64,000 nucleotides of DNA from Rhynchopus sp. YZ270_cl-10. Lineage: Eukaryota; Euglenozoa; Diplonemea; Diplonemida; Diplonemidae. The position numbers were made by a program, and so were the translations under genes. How positions within the stretch are numbered: position 1 is the first letter of the stretch; every line of letters begins with the position of its first letter. Positions 23,583 to 35,358 of this stretch are shown here, piece after piece. Under the pieces are notes generated by a model. It had not been told where the DNA came from. It was given only the letters and a program-made list of their open reading frames with translations, and did no database searches. The stretch spans positions 1,054,001-1,118,000 of the forward strand of contig OZ037927.1 in the NCBI GenBank assembly GCA_964035575.1. Reading direction: 5' to 3'.

Positions 23583-23720
23583 TTTTTATTCCTACGAAGC
23601 TTGCTTTAAAGGAGAAATAGTATTTACCGGGTACGGTCGCCAAATCATCCCTCAAACAGGAGGATTGTGAAATCAACGAAAACAACTTTACTTACCTACC
23701 CCGATCCTACTATTTCTCGC
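23583..23720 (+). repeat. AAGGAGAAATAGTA hairpin repeat, copy 1
   Basis: It starts TTCCTACGAAGCTTGC, passes AAAGGAGAAATAGTA and ends CCCCGATCCTACTATTTC, so its inner ends are complementary. Other copies lie at 49,905-50,045 and inside an intron at 62,296-62,430, all in the same orientation. Confidence 0.75.
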
Positions 23721-23930
23721 GCATTTAGCGTGTTGAGATACAGCAGTGTAGTCTGTTTTGTCGATGGTGCCCACCCCGCCCTTTCAATTCACAATTTTTT
23801 TACAGGATTTTCCATACACAGCTTGCATTAGCGTTTTACACTTTCCCAAAAGCTCCCACTCTCTCCCCCTTACACTAAAACACACCCACCTTGTGCGGGC
23901 ATAAAAACAGCGTCTTTTTCCGGACTCAAA

Positions 23931-24590
23931 ATGAGTGTTATTTCGAACGACGCGTGGGGCTGTGTGCTGACGTACTGCAGTACTGGCACACTCCTCACGC
24001 TGAGGGAGGTCAACTCGTGGTTTGCACAGGAGGCCTCCCTCGATAGGAACTGGGTGGCGAAGATGGCGTCGCAGGGGCTCAACGGCAAGGAGGAGGTCTT
24101 GGAGCAGGCATACAAGATGCTGGGCCTCATGCAGGTTCTTCGGATGTGCTATGTCACCCCTGTCCAGGTCGTGAACATGAACCTGCTGCACCACACAGCC
24201 CTGGAGTGGAGCGACCACTACCGTTGTGAGTGGATGCTCAACGCACAGAAGGGAACGTTCTCCACTGCGCCGGGTGTCACGCATGCGACAGTAACGTGCA
24301 AGGCAGACGAGCCCTTTCTGTTGACGGCTATCCATGCGAAGGGTGGCGGGCGTGGCTTTACGTCTCCCCTCAAGAAGTTCTCCATCTCTGCCGGCTCGGA
24401 CTTTGGCACCACAACAGAGCGGGTCTTTGAGCTGGAGGACCCATCGCAGGTGCACACCTTCGTCTTCGAACCCCCAGTCCTCGCGCACACAGTCGCGATT
24501 AACCTCCTCCAAGGGGTACAGAAGGACCAGAACATCGACACGGACTACATCATTGTTCACGGAACGCCCCTTGGTCACCTCATTAACTGA
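23931..24590 (+). CDS. F-box-like protein
   Basis: 219 aa, single exon, GC-rich. Residues ~5-45 (ISNDAWGCVLTYCSTGTLLT, then REVNSWFAQEA and WVAKMA) fit an F-box-like helical module: I..D....L.......L..L..VN..F, then a trailing W. Residues ~95-219 look like an all-beta domain (FSISAGSDFGTTTERVFEL, then TFVFEPPVLAHTVAINLL), possibly galactose-binding-like. If real, it would be an SCF ubiquitin-ligase adaptor. The start follows TCTTTTTCCGGACTCAAA, and a sense-oriented hairpin repeat lies ~210 bp upstream. The coding region is secure; the domain names are moderate. Confidence 0.7.
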   Translation: MSVISNDAWGCVLTYCSTGTLLTLREVNSWFAQEASLDRNWVAKMASQGLNGKEEVLEQAYKMLGLMQVLRMCYVTPVQVVNMNLLHHTALEWSDHYRCEWMLNAQKGTFSTAPGVTHATVTCKADEPFLLTAIHAKGGGRGFTSPLKKFSISAGSDFGTTTERVFELEDPSQVHTFVFEPPVLAHTVAINLLQGVQKDQNIDTDYIIVHGTPLGHLIN

Positions 24591-25258
24591 GTTTGAAAAA
24601 AAAAACCCCCTTGCTTTTCTTGTTTTCTTTTGTTTTAAAATAACCTTAAAAAAAAGTATTTTTTTCTCAGGAGAACTGCTGCTAACTGAGAGAAATTAGT
24701 AAAAAAAAAGAAGTAAAATTAAAAGAGAGAAACAATTGTTTCTGTTCTTCTAACGTTCTTTTTTAACTGTTTTTTTTTGTTGATTATTCTTTTTTTTCTT
24801 TGCACTTATTATTTCTTGTTTTTCTTGTTTTTCCCCCCCCTTCTCATCCCTTCAACTCCCTTCATCCCTTGCCCCCCCCTTTTCTCTTCATTCCCCCTCT
24901 TCTTCTATTCTTGGCTGACGACTAACGGCACTAATTCCCACGGAGTTCACAAAACAATATATTTTTTTTTTGACCAATGTATGCATGCATAAGTTTCAAT
25001 GTACCTTTGCAAGACTGTTTATCTTCAATACCCAACCATTCAAGATTGTTCTTAAGCTTAACGTTTATATTGTCTTGACGTCCATTTCCCCCCCTTTTAT
25101 TTACCCCTTCCCCTTCCCCTTTACAACGAGTCATATGGTATTACACAGTTGATGGTACATTTAGTTGATGGTGCAAAGACAGAAAGGTAGAACCAAGGGT
25201 TTGACAGCGCTGCAGGCACGGTACGGAGCTTCCGTGAAAAAAAAAGTGTTTGGCGTAA
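24591..25258 (+). other. AT- and pyrimidine-rich spacer
   Basis: T- and C-rich runs on the + strand (24,760-24,910) with no coding region and no convincing copies of the short repeat families. It ends at the TAA target duplication of the 2.9-kb element. Confidence 0.5.
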
Positions 25259-28162
25259 GGGCTTAGTTATTTTTTTTTTTGGTACGCGTCCGCGCGCGCT
25301 CAAATTTTTGGAAATCCAAAAATAAAAAATAAAAAATAAAAAAAAATATGCCGGTGTGGTGTGCATAGAAAAGTATAAAAAAAAAGGGAGATAGTCAGAC
25401 TTACCCTACCCTATTTTGAAAAAGTTCAGACTTGCCCTATGAAAAAGTTCAGACTTGCCCGAAAATAAGTTCAGACTTGCCCTAAAAGTGTTTTTAGGGC
25501 AAGTCTGAACTTATTTTTAGGGCAAACACTTTTTTTAGGGCAAGTCTGAACTTTTTTAGGGCAAGTCTGAACTTTTTTAGGGCAAGTCTGAACTTATTTT
25601 TAGGGTAAGTCTGAACTTATTTTAGGGCAACAAGTCAGGCCACTTTGGCTGGGGCACTCTTGGGGCCCCATGGTATGGTGGTATGACTTGTTTTATTGCC
25701 CTAAAATGCCTAACCGAGCCGGAGCCCAAAAATTGATGCCAGAAACCACCAGCCACCCGGAAAGGGTGAACAGGCAGTCCACGTTGGGCCAGAACCGGTT
25801 ACAAAGGAAGCCGTGTTCTGGGGCAACGTGGGGCGCAAAGTTTTACAATTTTCATGCACGGGTGCTCCACAAATTACCAAGTATTCCTTCTTTGTTGAAT
25901 TGAGAGAGAGTCAGTGTTTAGCTACCACGCGGGTTTGCTTAGAATCCTTCGAGGCCGGCACAATTTTATTTATGTGGTCGGTTAAGACATGCCTATTGAA
26001 GAACAACGAGGTCATCGTTGAAAGGAGCGAACTCCCCTTCCCACAACATCTCTCACATTTCAACTCAGAATTCATACTTGGTTATTTGCTTTGTCCATAC
26101 GCAATCAAATTGTCATGCTTTCAAGAGCATGCCTGGCCAAAATGCAACAACGTGGAAAAATTGTTGTTGTTCCAAAAGGCAACAAGACCACCCACAAGGG
26201 GTTGAATTGTGCACTGTCCGGGGGAGCGCAAAGTTTTTTCCCTGTACACAGTGGACACATCTTTATCACTTTGTTCCCACGGGGACACATTTGGATACTG
26301 CACGCATGCAGAAGTGCCAAACATGTCCGCACGTGGAGTGGAGTGTCCATCATGTTTTCCTGGTTTCCAAAAAGCAGTTTTCTTGCACTTACTATTTGCC
26401 CCGGTGTCTGGCAATAGAAGTGGCTAACATTGTAATGAGTAGCATATACATACCGTTGATCCAAATGAGTAAGGCGACCAACAAGTCCTCTGGACTTTTT
26501 TGTTGTGACGACAATCGCGGAGTAATCCCGGAGAATTACATCCTCGTATAAAAAGTTAAAGGTAGAGGTGGGGAAACTGTAGCTATAGAAATAGTTGTTG
26601 CAGTAGTGCAGACACCCGAGGGTGCACCACTATGCTTTTCTTTGGTTGTATCGACAATCACGTACATGATGTAGGAGCTGTACAATGTCGCCCAAAGGCT
26701 TTGTACTTACTGCAGTAATCGGTATTTTTTTTTTGTTACTACTACGTCGTGTTCTATGAGGAGTCGCGTTTGGGTGCGGAAGTCTTTTTTCTGGTCTCTG
26801 TTCTGTACGGGTCTCGGATCGTGGTGCGGTACTGCGGTGCGGTACCTGAGAGTTTTTTAGAGTGATGATAAAGGTCAGAGGGTTTTCCCTTCCCATTTGT
26901 GTCATTATTTAATTTTGCTCGGAAAGTGGGGTGTCCTGGACACGAGGAAATTCAGTTGCATGGAAAAAAAGCTGCATACCATAGGTTGCTCATTTCACTA
27001 CCAGGACTCGTCGCGAATAGCCCATACGTGCCCTAAACAGAAACGCAAAAACGACGACCGCCGGGCTCTGTGACCCAAGAGCCCCCAGCTTGCCCAATAA
27101 ATAAGTGCAGGGTTGCCCTAAAAAAGTTCAGACTTGCCCTAAAAAAAGTGTTTGCCCTAAAAATAAGTTCAGACTTGCCCGAAATAAGTTCAGACTTGCC
27201 CTAAAAACACTTTTAGGGCAAGTCTGAACTTATTTCGGGCAAGTCTGAACTTTTTCAAAATAGGGTAGGGTAAATCTGACTATTTCCCAAAAAAAAAAGT
27301 TGGAAAATTTCAACAATTTTTTTTTCCGAATATTTTCAGTGTTTCCCAGCATCTCACCTAACTCTGAAAATAGGTGAGATTTTGCGGTTTTGCGGGTTTT
27401 TGTATAGGTGTGGCGAGCCCGGGCGCGCTTCGCGCGCCCGGGTCCCCACCTTAGCTCAAGTTGGGGGCCTCCGGCGGAATGTGAGAATTTCTCGGAGTTC
27501 GGCACTTCATTGATATTTGCACCAGGCACACGTGGTATACGAATTATCAGTAAACTCAGTACATCTACAAAATAAACGGCAGTCATGGCAGGCATGGCAC
27601 CCAAGCGAAGCCACGGTACGCAACATTTCTAAAAATTGTTGAGATAAATGTCACTGTCGATAGGGATTTTTGCGGAGCAAAAAAAAAAAAATCAAACAAA
27701 TGGCGCCGCAGGCGAAAAAAAATTAGGGTACAGTGTAAAAACCTATCTTTTTACAGCACATAGTCACACACCTAACCCTTTTTTGCGGAGCAAAAAAGGG
27801 AAAATGGCGCCGCAGGCAAAAAAAAATTGAGGTACAGCCTGGATGGTGCGGTCAGCAACCCAGTTCCCCATGGTACTCCCGTGGTTCAACCATGATTTTT
27901 TTTTTTTTTTTTTTTTTCCTGCAGGTGAGATTTCTCACCTCACTTTTTTTTTTTTTCTTTTTTTGTGAGATTTCTCACCCCAAAATCTCACCGTGGGAAA
28001 CACTGAATATTTTTTTTTTGAAATTTTTTTTTTTGGGCACAACATTGATTTTGCAGCCAAAACAAGTTATTTTTTTTTGGTATTTTATTTTTTTTTGCGC
28101 GCGCGCGCTCAAAATTTGAGGGGGGTCCCGGACGCGTACCAAAAAAAAAAATAACTAAGCCC
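25259..28162. mobile_element. 2.9-kb PIF/Harbinger-like element, nested
   Basis: Ends GGGCTTAGTTATT, then a T-run and GGTACGCGTCCG, match in inverted orientation over about 35 bp. TAA flanks both ends (25,256-25,258 and 28,163-28,165), giving a 3-bp TWA duplication. Inside lies a further 1.9-kb inverted-repeat unit plus one GCGGAGC/GGCGCCGCAGGC unit. No transposase is recognised. Confidence 0.7.
25386..27288. mobile_element. 1.9-kb element bounded by TTCAGACTTGCCC repeat arrays
   Basis: Both ends carry the same inverted sequence: GATAGTCAGACTTACCCTAC and on through TTTTGAAAAAGTTCAGAC, followed by several TTCAGACTTGCCCTAAAA units and their complements. The interior (25,690-26,560) is diverged kin of the right end of the 10.4-kb block (shared GCAAAGTTTT.CAATTTT.ATGC, AAGAGCATGCCTGG, CAACAAGACCACCCACAA). 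At 27,405-27,630 lies a segment repeated inverted at 41,380-41,540, including a CGCGCTTCGCGCG hairpin. Confidence 0.65.
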
Positions 28163-28190
28163 TAACCACATTCTGAAAAAAAAAAATATA

Positions 28191-28237
28191 GTGGAGTTCA
28201 TCCTCGGGGTGTCTACACTAATACAAACCAAGTTTTC
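28191..28237 (+). repeat. Short repeat TCATCCTCGGGG..CTACACTAATACA (representative)
   Basis: About 47 bp: GTGGAGTTCATCCTCGGGG, TGTCTACACTAATACAAACC, AAGTTTTC. Ten copies lie in the window, all on the + strand: 18,695; 28,191; 29,864; 31,331; 35,082; 35,151; 35,305; 36,027 (diverged); 38,972; 46,602. Most end in an A-run. Confidence 0.85.
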
Positions 28238-28793
28238 AAATAAAATGAGAAGCGCCGAGGCAAACGGTACTATTTTTTTTTTTTTTTTGAGGAAAGGTTT
28301 TGGACGCCTTCCATTCCTTGTGCAAGAACCTGTCAATGTGGGTGGGAGACAATGGTGAGTGACGATACAGCTCTGTTGTGAAGGGTGCCAGATCAGTGTT
28401 CACTTATACAAAAATTTTTTTTGTCCATTTTCCCACATTGTAGCAGAGCGCCACTAGGGAGTGGAGAACCCTGGTGTGCTTTTACTTTCCAATGTTCCTG
28501 CATGCACACGTGGTCTGTTCAGTTTTTTTTTTAAGGTTTTGGATTTGTTTGAGAAAAAGAAGTGGGTGTCAAAATGCCAATCAGCCTCCCCTCTATTCTT
28601 CCCTCCCATCCCATCCCATCCCATCCCTTTCCCAGACAAATTTTCCCAAAAAAAATATATGGGCTCTGTCATTTATGCCTCATTCCACCCAAAATAAAGC
28701 GATAAGGAAATTTCTTTCCCATTGTTTTTTTTTTCTTCTTATTTCAGCGCAAAAGCAAAAATCAAAAAATCAAAACAAAAAACAATGTAGCCT

Positions 28794-28903
28794 CATACTG
28801 TGGGTGTTCTAACGTTATTGGATAACGTTATAACAAAAATAACGTTATTCCAAAATAACACTTGTTCTTACGTTATCGATAACGTTATACCACCCACAGT
28901 ATG
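28794..28903. mobile_element. 110-bp palindromic MITE
   Basis: Ends CATACTGTGGGTG and CACCCACAGTATG are exact complements. The interior is built of TAACGTTAT blocks that also pair. No coding potential. Confidence 0.7.
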
Positions 28904-29228
28904 TAGACACTTTTGCTAAAACAACGTCAAGACTGATATTTGTCTCCACCAATTATATACCCTTTGCTTTTTAGTTTTATTTTTATATTATGCGAAAGCG
29001 AAGGCGACGGAAAATATAACAGAAAAAAAAATGGTAACGTAACAAAAAGAGGAAAGTAAACCCATTCAATCCCCCCTCCCTTAGTAACACAGAGATGAAT
29101 TTATCTGGTTTTTTTTTTATTTTAAAAAAAAATAACGCTCATTTTAGTTATTTTTCAATGAATAAATAGTAAAAAAAAAACAAAACAAAACACAAGTAAC
29201 GTTGAGACCCGGTTTTCGGATCCCCCCC

Positions 29229-29396
29229 CGGTTCATCTGATGTGATGAGTGGAAGCGGGAGTAGTAGCACAATATCAGATGTAAAACCACGAAAACGGAT
29301 TGTGGACTGCATGGTTGGGGGGGGGGGGGTCCACTCTGGTAAACCCCCCGGTCATTTGTACCAAAGGTATATTGTCATGAGGGGGCTGTTGTATTG
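29229..29396 (+). repeat. 170-bp dispersed repeat, best full copy
   Basis: Starts GGTTCATCTGATGTGATGAG, has GGAAGCGGGAG, ATCAGATGTAAAACCACGAA, a GGATTG..GACTGCATGG block, a G-run/C-run hairpin, and ends GGGGGCTGTTGTATT. Other copies: 30,039-30,155; 53,801-53,944; 60,660-60,784; 62,141-62,275 (intron); 63,226-63,353. Tail-only copies are at 19,389, 20,359, 47,239, 57,378 and 58,827. All are on the + strand. TGATGAGTGG resembles a Pol III A box, but no clear B box follows, so a SINE origin is only a guess. Confidence 0.8.
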
Positions 29397-31824
29397 GAGA
29401 ACAGGATGGAAAACAAAACAAACAAAAAACTGCAAAAAAAAAAAAAAAAAAAGATCTGCATCAGTGACTATATCGTTTGATTGCTGCTCTTGAGCAAGTC
29501 AAGAAGTAGCTTTTTTTTGTATTTTTTTTTTTTTTGAAATTTATTTATTTGGTGACTCAGCACAGAAAGGCTTAGGTTCATCTTTTAAAGTAGTCTTCTT
29601 TGTTTTTTTTTTTCCTTGATTGATTTCAGGATATTTACCCTAATCTGGATTCTGGATCCGCTTCTTTTTTTTCCAGAGTTTTTTCCCCCTGATTTCCGGA
29701 TTTCTGGATTCGGGTTTGGAATTCCCGATTTAGGATATACCCTGGTGATTCTAAATAGCTTGCTGTCTTGTAGTGATTTCTTCTTTTCTTTTTTCTTCCT
29801 CCACCAACTCCCCTTTTTTTCCCAAAACAAAAAAAAAAAAAAAAGCAGCGGTTTTTTTGTATAGTGGAGTTCATCCTCGGGGTGTCTACACTAATACAAA
29901 CCAAGTTTTCAAAAAACAAAAACTGACTATCAACTTTACTTACTACCTCTTTTAGCTGTGTGCATAGGAGGCACAGTCATCTTATTCAAGGAGTTCTTTT
30001 TTTTTTTTTTTTTCGTTATTTAAACTTATTTTCCCCCAGATGTAAAACCACGAAATGGATTGTAGGACTGCAATGGTGGGGTGCACCACCCACGGTGCAC
30101 TCGGTCATTTGTACCAAAGGTACACTGTTAAAGGGATTTGGTATTTCAAGTGAAATCTCTATTTCCCCCCGTTGTGTGCATTCTCTTTGGAAAGTAGATG
30201 AAAATTTGGTTTTTTTTTAAAACATTATTTGTCGCTAAATGCAGGGTCTGCCAAGCTATTAGCGCAGCGTGCAATTGAGGTTCCCTCACCTTATCGTAAC
30301 TTATGTTGTAGGGTGGGGGTGGGGGTGGGGGACAAAAAAAAAAAAAAAAGTTATCAATAATTTGGTTTTGTTGATTTTTATTTTTTAGACCTTCTGAACG
30401 TTGTCCTTTCTTCTGCAATCACCCCTCCCCTGCTGTGCCACCTTGTTTCCTCATGTGGTGCGTCCCAAACAAAACCCAAAAAAATAAAAAAAATGGTTTC
30501 AAAGAAAATGGGTCTCGTATCCATTTTACATTGCAACGAGGTATGCATTGAGTGAACGATGGTGAAGTGAAAGTCATTTACTTCATTGTCGTGTGGTATA
30601 AAATATACACAAACGTGGGGGGCTGTCTGTCAATGGCAGTTACACCAAACTAATCAACGAAAAAAAAAACAAAAAAACAAAAACAAAAAACAAAAAAAGT
30701 TAAAAAATGCGATACAGTTTGCATGTAGCATGCACGTCACAACGCCGGTAAACGTTTTACAACACCATTCAGGGGGGGTTTTTTCTTCTTCTTTGCCTTC
30801 TTTTCGTTTAGAAAAGAATGTATATGAAGTCATTTCTTTAGAACCCGTCTCTTAGGATTTCTCTCTGGGGTCGTTGGGTAGTGATTGAGGCTGCAACGCA
30901 TGCAGACCATTTTTTTGTGTGGTTTCTGACCGTTTTTTTTTTTTAGATTATCGGGGGAAAAAAATTGACAGTGGAGATTGCAATAAAAAGCAGGTAAACA
31001 GCCTGCTAACAGGCAGCAAGGTATTCTACTGTCTGTAGAAGGAGACGGGTTGTGTGTTATCACGTTCGTAGAACTACACAAACCCCACTCCCACTCTCCG
31101 TGTTCGGGTTCAAGGTAGGGGTAATATGCTTGCCAAACCCCAAGTCACAGAAATTTTGTTTAAAGGTGACTGAGCGCGAGAGGCTTAGTATCATCTTATA
31201 AACTTTTTTTTTGTTTTTATTTACCACAGTTTTAATGTCGCCGTGCTGCCATATTTTTTCGTTGATTACCCAAACAACCCCGTGCACCGTCGACAAACAC
31301 AGAAACATAGAGTAATGCTGGAACGTAGAAGATGGGGCGCATCCTTGGGGTGGCTACGCTAATACGAACCAAGTTTTTCAAAAAAATAAAAAAAAGAATA
31401 ACAAGAGCACAAAGCAAAAAGTAACAAAAAAAGAAAAAAAAAATCATAAAAAAAGCTTCGCTGTCTGACGCATAATTCGAGTGTTGTTGCATAAAAGCTT
31501 TTCATTTTCTCTGCATTTCAGAGTAACGCGTTTTTTGTGGGTTTGTGAGATTATTTCTCTCTCTCTCTCTTTCCTATGGATTCCAATTGACATTTCCCCC
31601 CCCTGTGAATGCCTGTCGTCGATGTCAAATCAGGCACTAGTACATTCAACATCTCTTTTCTTTTAATGAGTAATGGAAAGAAAGATGGGAACGTTTTCTG
31701 TTGATCCCTTTACATCTACTGTTGTAGGCCGCAGGGGGGTACTTTGTGCTTTCATCCGGATGGCAGTGGGTCAGTCGGAGGTGTGCCTGCATCAACAACT
31801 ACAGTTTTTCTGTTGATCCCTATA

Positions 31825-32873
31825 TGGGAGCGTCCGCGAAAGACCCCCCCCTAAAGCTAACATCCATGCTTATTGGTATTTCACTAATTAAAATTTTGGT
31901 ATTTTATAAGATTTTTTTTTAAAATGAACTCAGAGTTAAGTTTCTGAGTTCACTAAAAAAAAAATCGGTGAAAAATTCCGAGTAGGTATTAATTTAGATA
32001 GGAAAAGCTATGTCAACAGCTATGTGTCCCCTTATTTTACCTGTAAATACTAAGGATATAGGAAGGAATTCAGTAATATCTGTCTCTAAACCCATTATCA
32101 AAAAGGGGGTAGGAAAGGGGGGTGGAGGCTTGTCGCCCCCTCCGAACACTCTAAATAGAGCGCGAAAGAGCTTCACGCTCCGGGTCGTCTGCGGCGACGT
32201 CGACTTTCTCGCAGAAAACCCCCTTTTTTTGAGTGACCCTATTGACCTCCGTGATGAGTCTCTCCAAGAGTTACAGACAATTGTCCGCCTGTTCCTCCTC
32301 TTCCTCCTCCATCTCGCTATCACTGTCCTCCTGAGGGTGTCGCTGATGCAACTACAGGAGTAGTAAACGGCGGACACCCCTTTTCTCCTGGTGGTTGTCT
32401 TCTGCATATGGAGGGACATATGCTTCGAGCTACACACCTCGCGCATCAGCTCCTCGCGCCCCACCCTTTGCCCCCCTGCCAGTGAACCCCTGCATACACC
32501 TGCAGCTCGGCGAAGTTTTTTAGGCCTCGGAAAGGCCGGGTTTTCAGCTCCTGAGCGAATGCTTTGGCTGCTGATTACATTTCCCCCTGTTGTGTTGTTT
32601 TATGGGTGGTTATATGGGTGTTTGTGAGGATTTCCTTGTATATCCTTAGTATTTACAGGTAAAATAAGGGGACACATAGCTGTTGACATAGCTTTTCCTA
32701 TCTAAATTAATACCTACTCGGAATTTTTCACCGATTTTTTTTTAATGAACTCAGAAACTTAACTCTGAGTTCATTTTAAAAAAAAATCTTATAAAATACC
32801 AAAATTTTAATTAGTGAAATACCAATAATCATGGATGTTAGCTTTAGGGGGGGGTCTTTCGCGGACGCTGCCA
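31825..32873. mobile_element. 1,049-bp long-TIR element flanked by TA
   Basis: Inverted repeats of about 240 bp (start TGGGAGCGTCCGCGAAAGAC; inner end TAAATACTAAGGATATA) enclose a ~390-bp core. TA flanks both ends, fitting a Tc1/mariner-type or related insertion. The core has a G+C-rich block at 32,130-32,370 whose minus-strand reading includes an acidic run (SEMEEEEEEQ), perhaps a relic of an original protein. No transposase domain is recognised. Confidence 0.75.
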
Positions 32874-33840
32874 TATTAGTGTGATTCAGGGGGTACAACC
32901 CACTGAAGAACCATGGGGGAACCACGGAGAATCCGTTTGGGTGATCACACCAAAAAATGCTATCAATTTAATTGAATGCATAAGTTGAAATACTTAATGA
33001 GTATACGAGAGGCACATTCGTGGTTATGTTATTTTATGATTTTTTTTTTTTTTTTTTTGCTTTGTCATTCCCCCCCAAAAAAAAACAAAAAAACAAACAA
33101 ACTTCTCTTGCTTTGTGCAGAAACTCTGTCTTTTAGATAGGGATTTTTTTTGTGTGTGTGGTGTGTCATTACTACAAATTAATAAAAAATGTCCTGTCAG
33201 TTCCTTGTCTTTTTTTTAGGTGTGCATGCATGAGAGGCACGTTCATCTTTCCATTTTTTTTTCTCTTTTTTCTTTCTTTTTTAGCTTCATTTCAGATTTT
33301 GTTTTGATTGAAGCAAACAACGTTATTGTACGGCATTTTAGGTCTTGGTCATAACGAAAACAAAAAAAAGGAAAAATTTAAACAAATGCTCAACGTGGGA
33401 AATAACAATTAACCAAAAAAAAAGCAATTCTCTTTTTTTTCCATTCTGAACAAAGCAACGTTAATACAGTACACATTGCCATAATGGTCTTATGGCCTAA
33501 GTGGCAGCTAAAAAAAAAAAATTGACAGTGAAGATTGCACAAAACTGTGGCAACACAACCCGAGGCAACTACACTACCTCCAACCATTTATCAAACAATT
33601 CAACCACTCATTCAGAACATGGTGACCATATCCCGGACAACATGCTTTTTTTTTCATGCATTTGTGAATGGCGAGAGGACAAAATGTATAAGAAGAGCAA
33701 CCCTCATTAAAAAACTGACAACTTTTATCGAGTTGCCAACCAAAAAAAAACAACAGGTTGTTATCAAGAAGTATGTTCCCGTTTGTTATGTAACAAAGAA
33801 AAACGGTTTTACCAGGTCACATGGTCACTGTGTGAGACTA

Positions 33841-34080
33841 CACGACGGTGAAGTATAGTACATTACAAGTGAAGTTACATGTAACGTTACAAGTGAAAAA
33901 CCGTTACAAGTGAGTTACAAGTGAGTTACAAGTGGGATACATGAATTACAGGCAAAATCAGGTTGTAACTGGTGGGTTACAAGTGAGTTACAAGTGAGTT
34001 ACAAGTGAGTTACATGTAACAAAAGTTACATGTAACTCACTTGTAACTCCACTTGTAACACCCGTTACTTCACCGTCGTG
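33841..34080. mobile_element. 240-bp MITE with internal GTTACAAGTGA repeats, TA flanks
   Basis: Ends CACGACGGTGAAGTA and TACTTCACCGTCGTG are inverted copies flanked by TA. The interior is a run of GTTACAAGTGA units followed by their complements, so the unit folds on itself. The 10-11 bp unit spacing and lack of unique spacers rule out a CRISPR array. Confidence 0.75.
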
Positions 34081-35358
34081 TAAGAAAGGGGTCTGGTCGG
34101 AACCAGACGCGAAAAAAGCACGAGAGAAGTACGGGGGAATTCGGAGAGAGAGTGTGTGTGTAGGAATTTTCTGATTTCCCCCTTTTGTGTGTGTGGTCAA
34201 AAAACTTCATAAAAACCCATTTAACCCATTCAAAGCCCCCTTGGTAGTAGAACTACAGGGCATTTTGGGTTCCGATCACTCCACTCATTTGGGTTCCTTT
34301 TTTCAGTAGAGGCGGTACGTGCCTGCATCCACCACGTAGTGTCTGCGGCTTGGCGACGTCACCACCACCCCTTTTTTTTTGCTGTGTAAAATATTCGGAC
34401 AAAAGTCAGAGTTCGTTTGTCAATCAACTCAGCAAGATGAAAAGACAAAATCCCCCCCAAATTCCCCCCCTTATTATTTCATGTATTATTTCAAAAAAAA
34501 AGCAACCAGCAAAAAAATACATAAACATGTCTGGCGCTTGCGTTACTCTACGCACTCAAAAAAAAAAAAATGGACAGTGGATATTGCACAAACTGTGGCA
34601 ACACTACCGAGGCAACTACACTACTCCAACAATTTATCAAAAAAAACAAAAAGAAAGACTTCATTTTTTGTGGCTGTCTTCTTTAAAGAAGACTTAACAC
34701 ACTCTGGAAGCCTTTTGGTTTATCTTAGCAACTCTTTCAAGTTCCCCCCTTTTGTTTTTGTTTTTGTTTTTTTTTTTTTGTTTTTGTCTTTTGTCTCCCC
34801 CTTCTCCCTTTCTCCCCTTCTCTTACCCCCCCTTTTCTTTTGTGAAGGTGGCCAAGAATGAGATGAGAGGCTTAGGTTCATCTTATAAACCTTTTTTCTT
34901 TCAATTTTTTTCTTTTTTTAGTAGAATACCCAAAATTAACACCAAAAAAATTTGTGCCAAAATAATTATCCCAAATGTGTGCAAGAGGAGGAGGATGGGA
35001 GAGGTCAGAGGACGCTGTGCTTTTGGGTAGATGGTATACCTCCGAAAAATGGAAGATGAAAAAAAAAAAAAAAAAAAAAAAGTGGATCACACTCTAGGGT
35101 GGCTACACTAATACAACCAAGTTTTCAAAAAAAAAAAAACAAAAACAATAGTGGAGCTCATCCTCGGGGGGGCATCTACCCACTAATACAACAAAGTTTT
35201 TCAAGAGGGAAAAAAGAAAATGGCGTGGAGTAACTCAGTTCACACAAGAAAAAAGCGAAGTGTCTACACGTCATCAATTTTTTCAATTTTTCAAGAAAAA
35301 AATAGTGGAGCACACTCTAAGGTGGCTACACTAATACAAACCAAGTTTTCAAAAAAAG

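Larger units (their letters stand above)
18286..23930 (+). other. Intergenic region dense in short sense-oriented repeats
   Basis: No gene is supported over 5.6 kb. Short dispersed repeat copies, all on the + strand, include: TCATCCTCGGG..CTACACTAATACA at 18,695; CATCCGGATGG at 18,886 and 20,278; GGCTTAGGTTCATCC at 19,224; CACCGAGAGGGCTG at 19,393 and the related 20,359; TTCAGTAGAATAGTTAG at 19,680; GTCAACGCATCA at 19,753; ATAAAACAATTTGTTGTCAA at 21,420 (again at 48,437); GATTGCACATAAACTGT at 22,213; and GAAGGGGGGTGCTATTTTTG at 22,297. C- and T-runs are frequent. Confidence 0.6.
28163..31824 (+). other. Gene-free repeat-rich interval
   Basis: No host gene is seen. It holds a palindromic MITE at 28,794, two copies of the 170-bp repeat (29,229 and 30,039), three copies of the TCATCCTCGGGGTGTCTACA repeat (28,191; 29,864; 31,331), AGGCTTAGTATCATC-type copies (29,568 and 31,180) and CATCCGGATGG at 31,750. 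A GAATCCGGAAATC-rich stretch lies at 29,630-29,745. Everything else is A/T homopolymer-rich. Confidence 0.55.

Noticed and set aside
25700-26560. Cysteine-rich finger of a piggyBac-type transposase
   Set aside because: Some frames give spaced Cys and basic residues, but no continuous reading or DDE domain supports the call.
29630-29745. Coding exon suggested by a GGATTCTGGATCCG-type pattern
   Set aside because: It is a degenerate CCGGA/TTCTGG repeat with no reading-frame constraint.
33841-34080. Possible CRISPR-like array of GTTACAAGTGA
   Set aside because: Units are directly adjacent or nearly so, with no unique spacers, in a eukaryote, and inside inverted ends flanked by TA.
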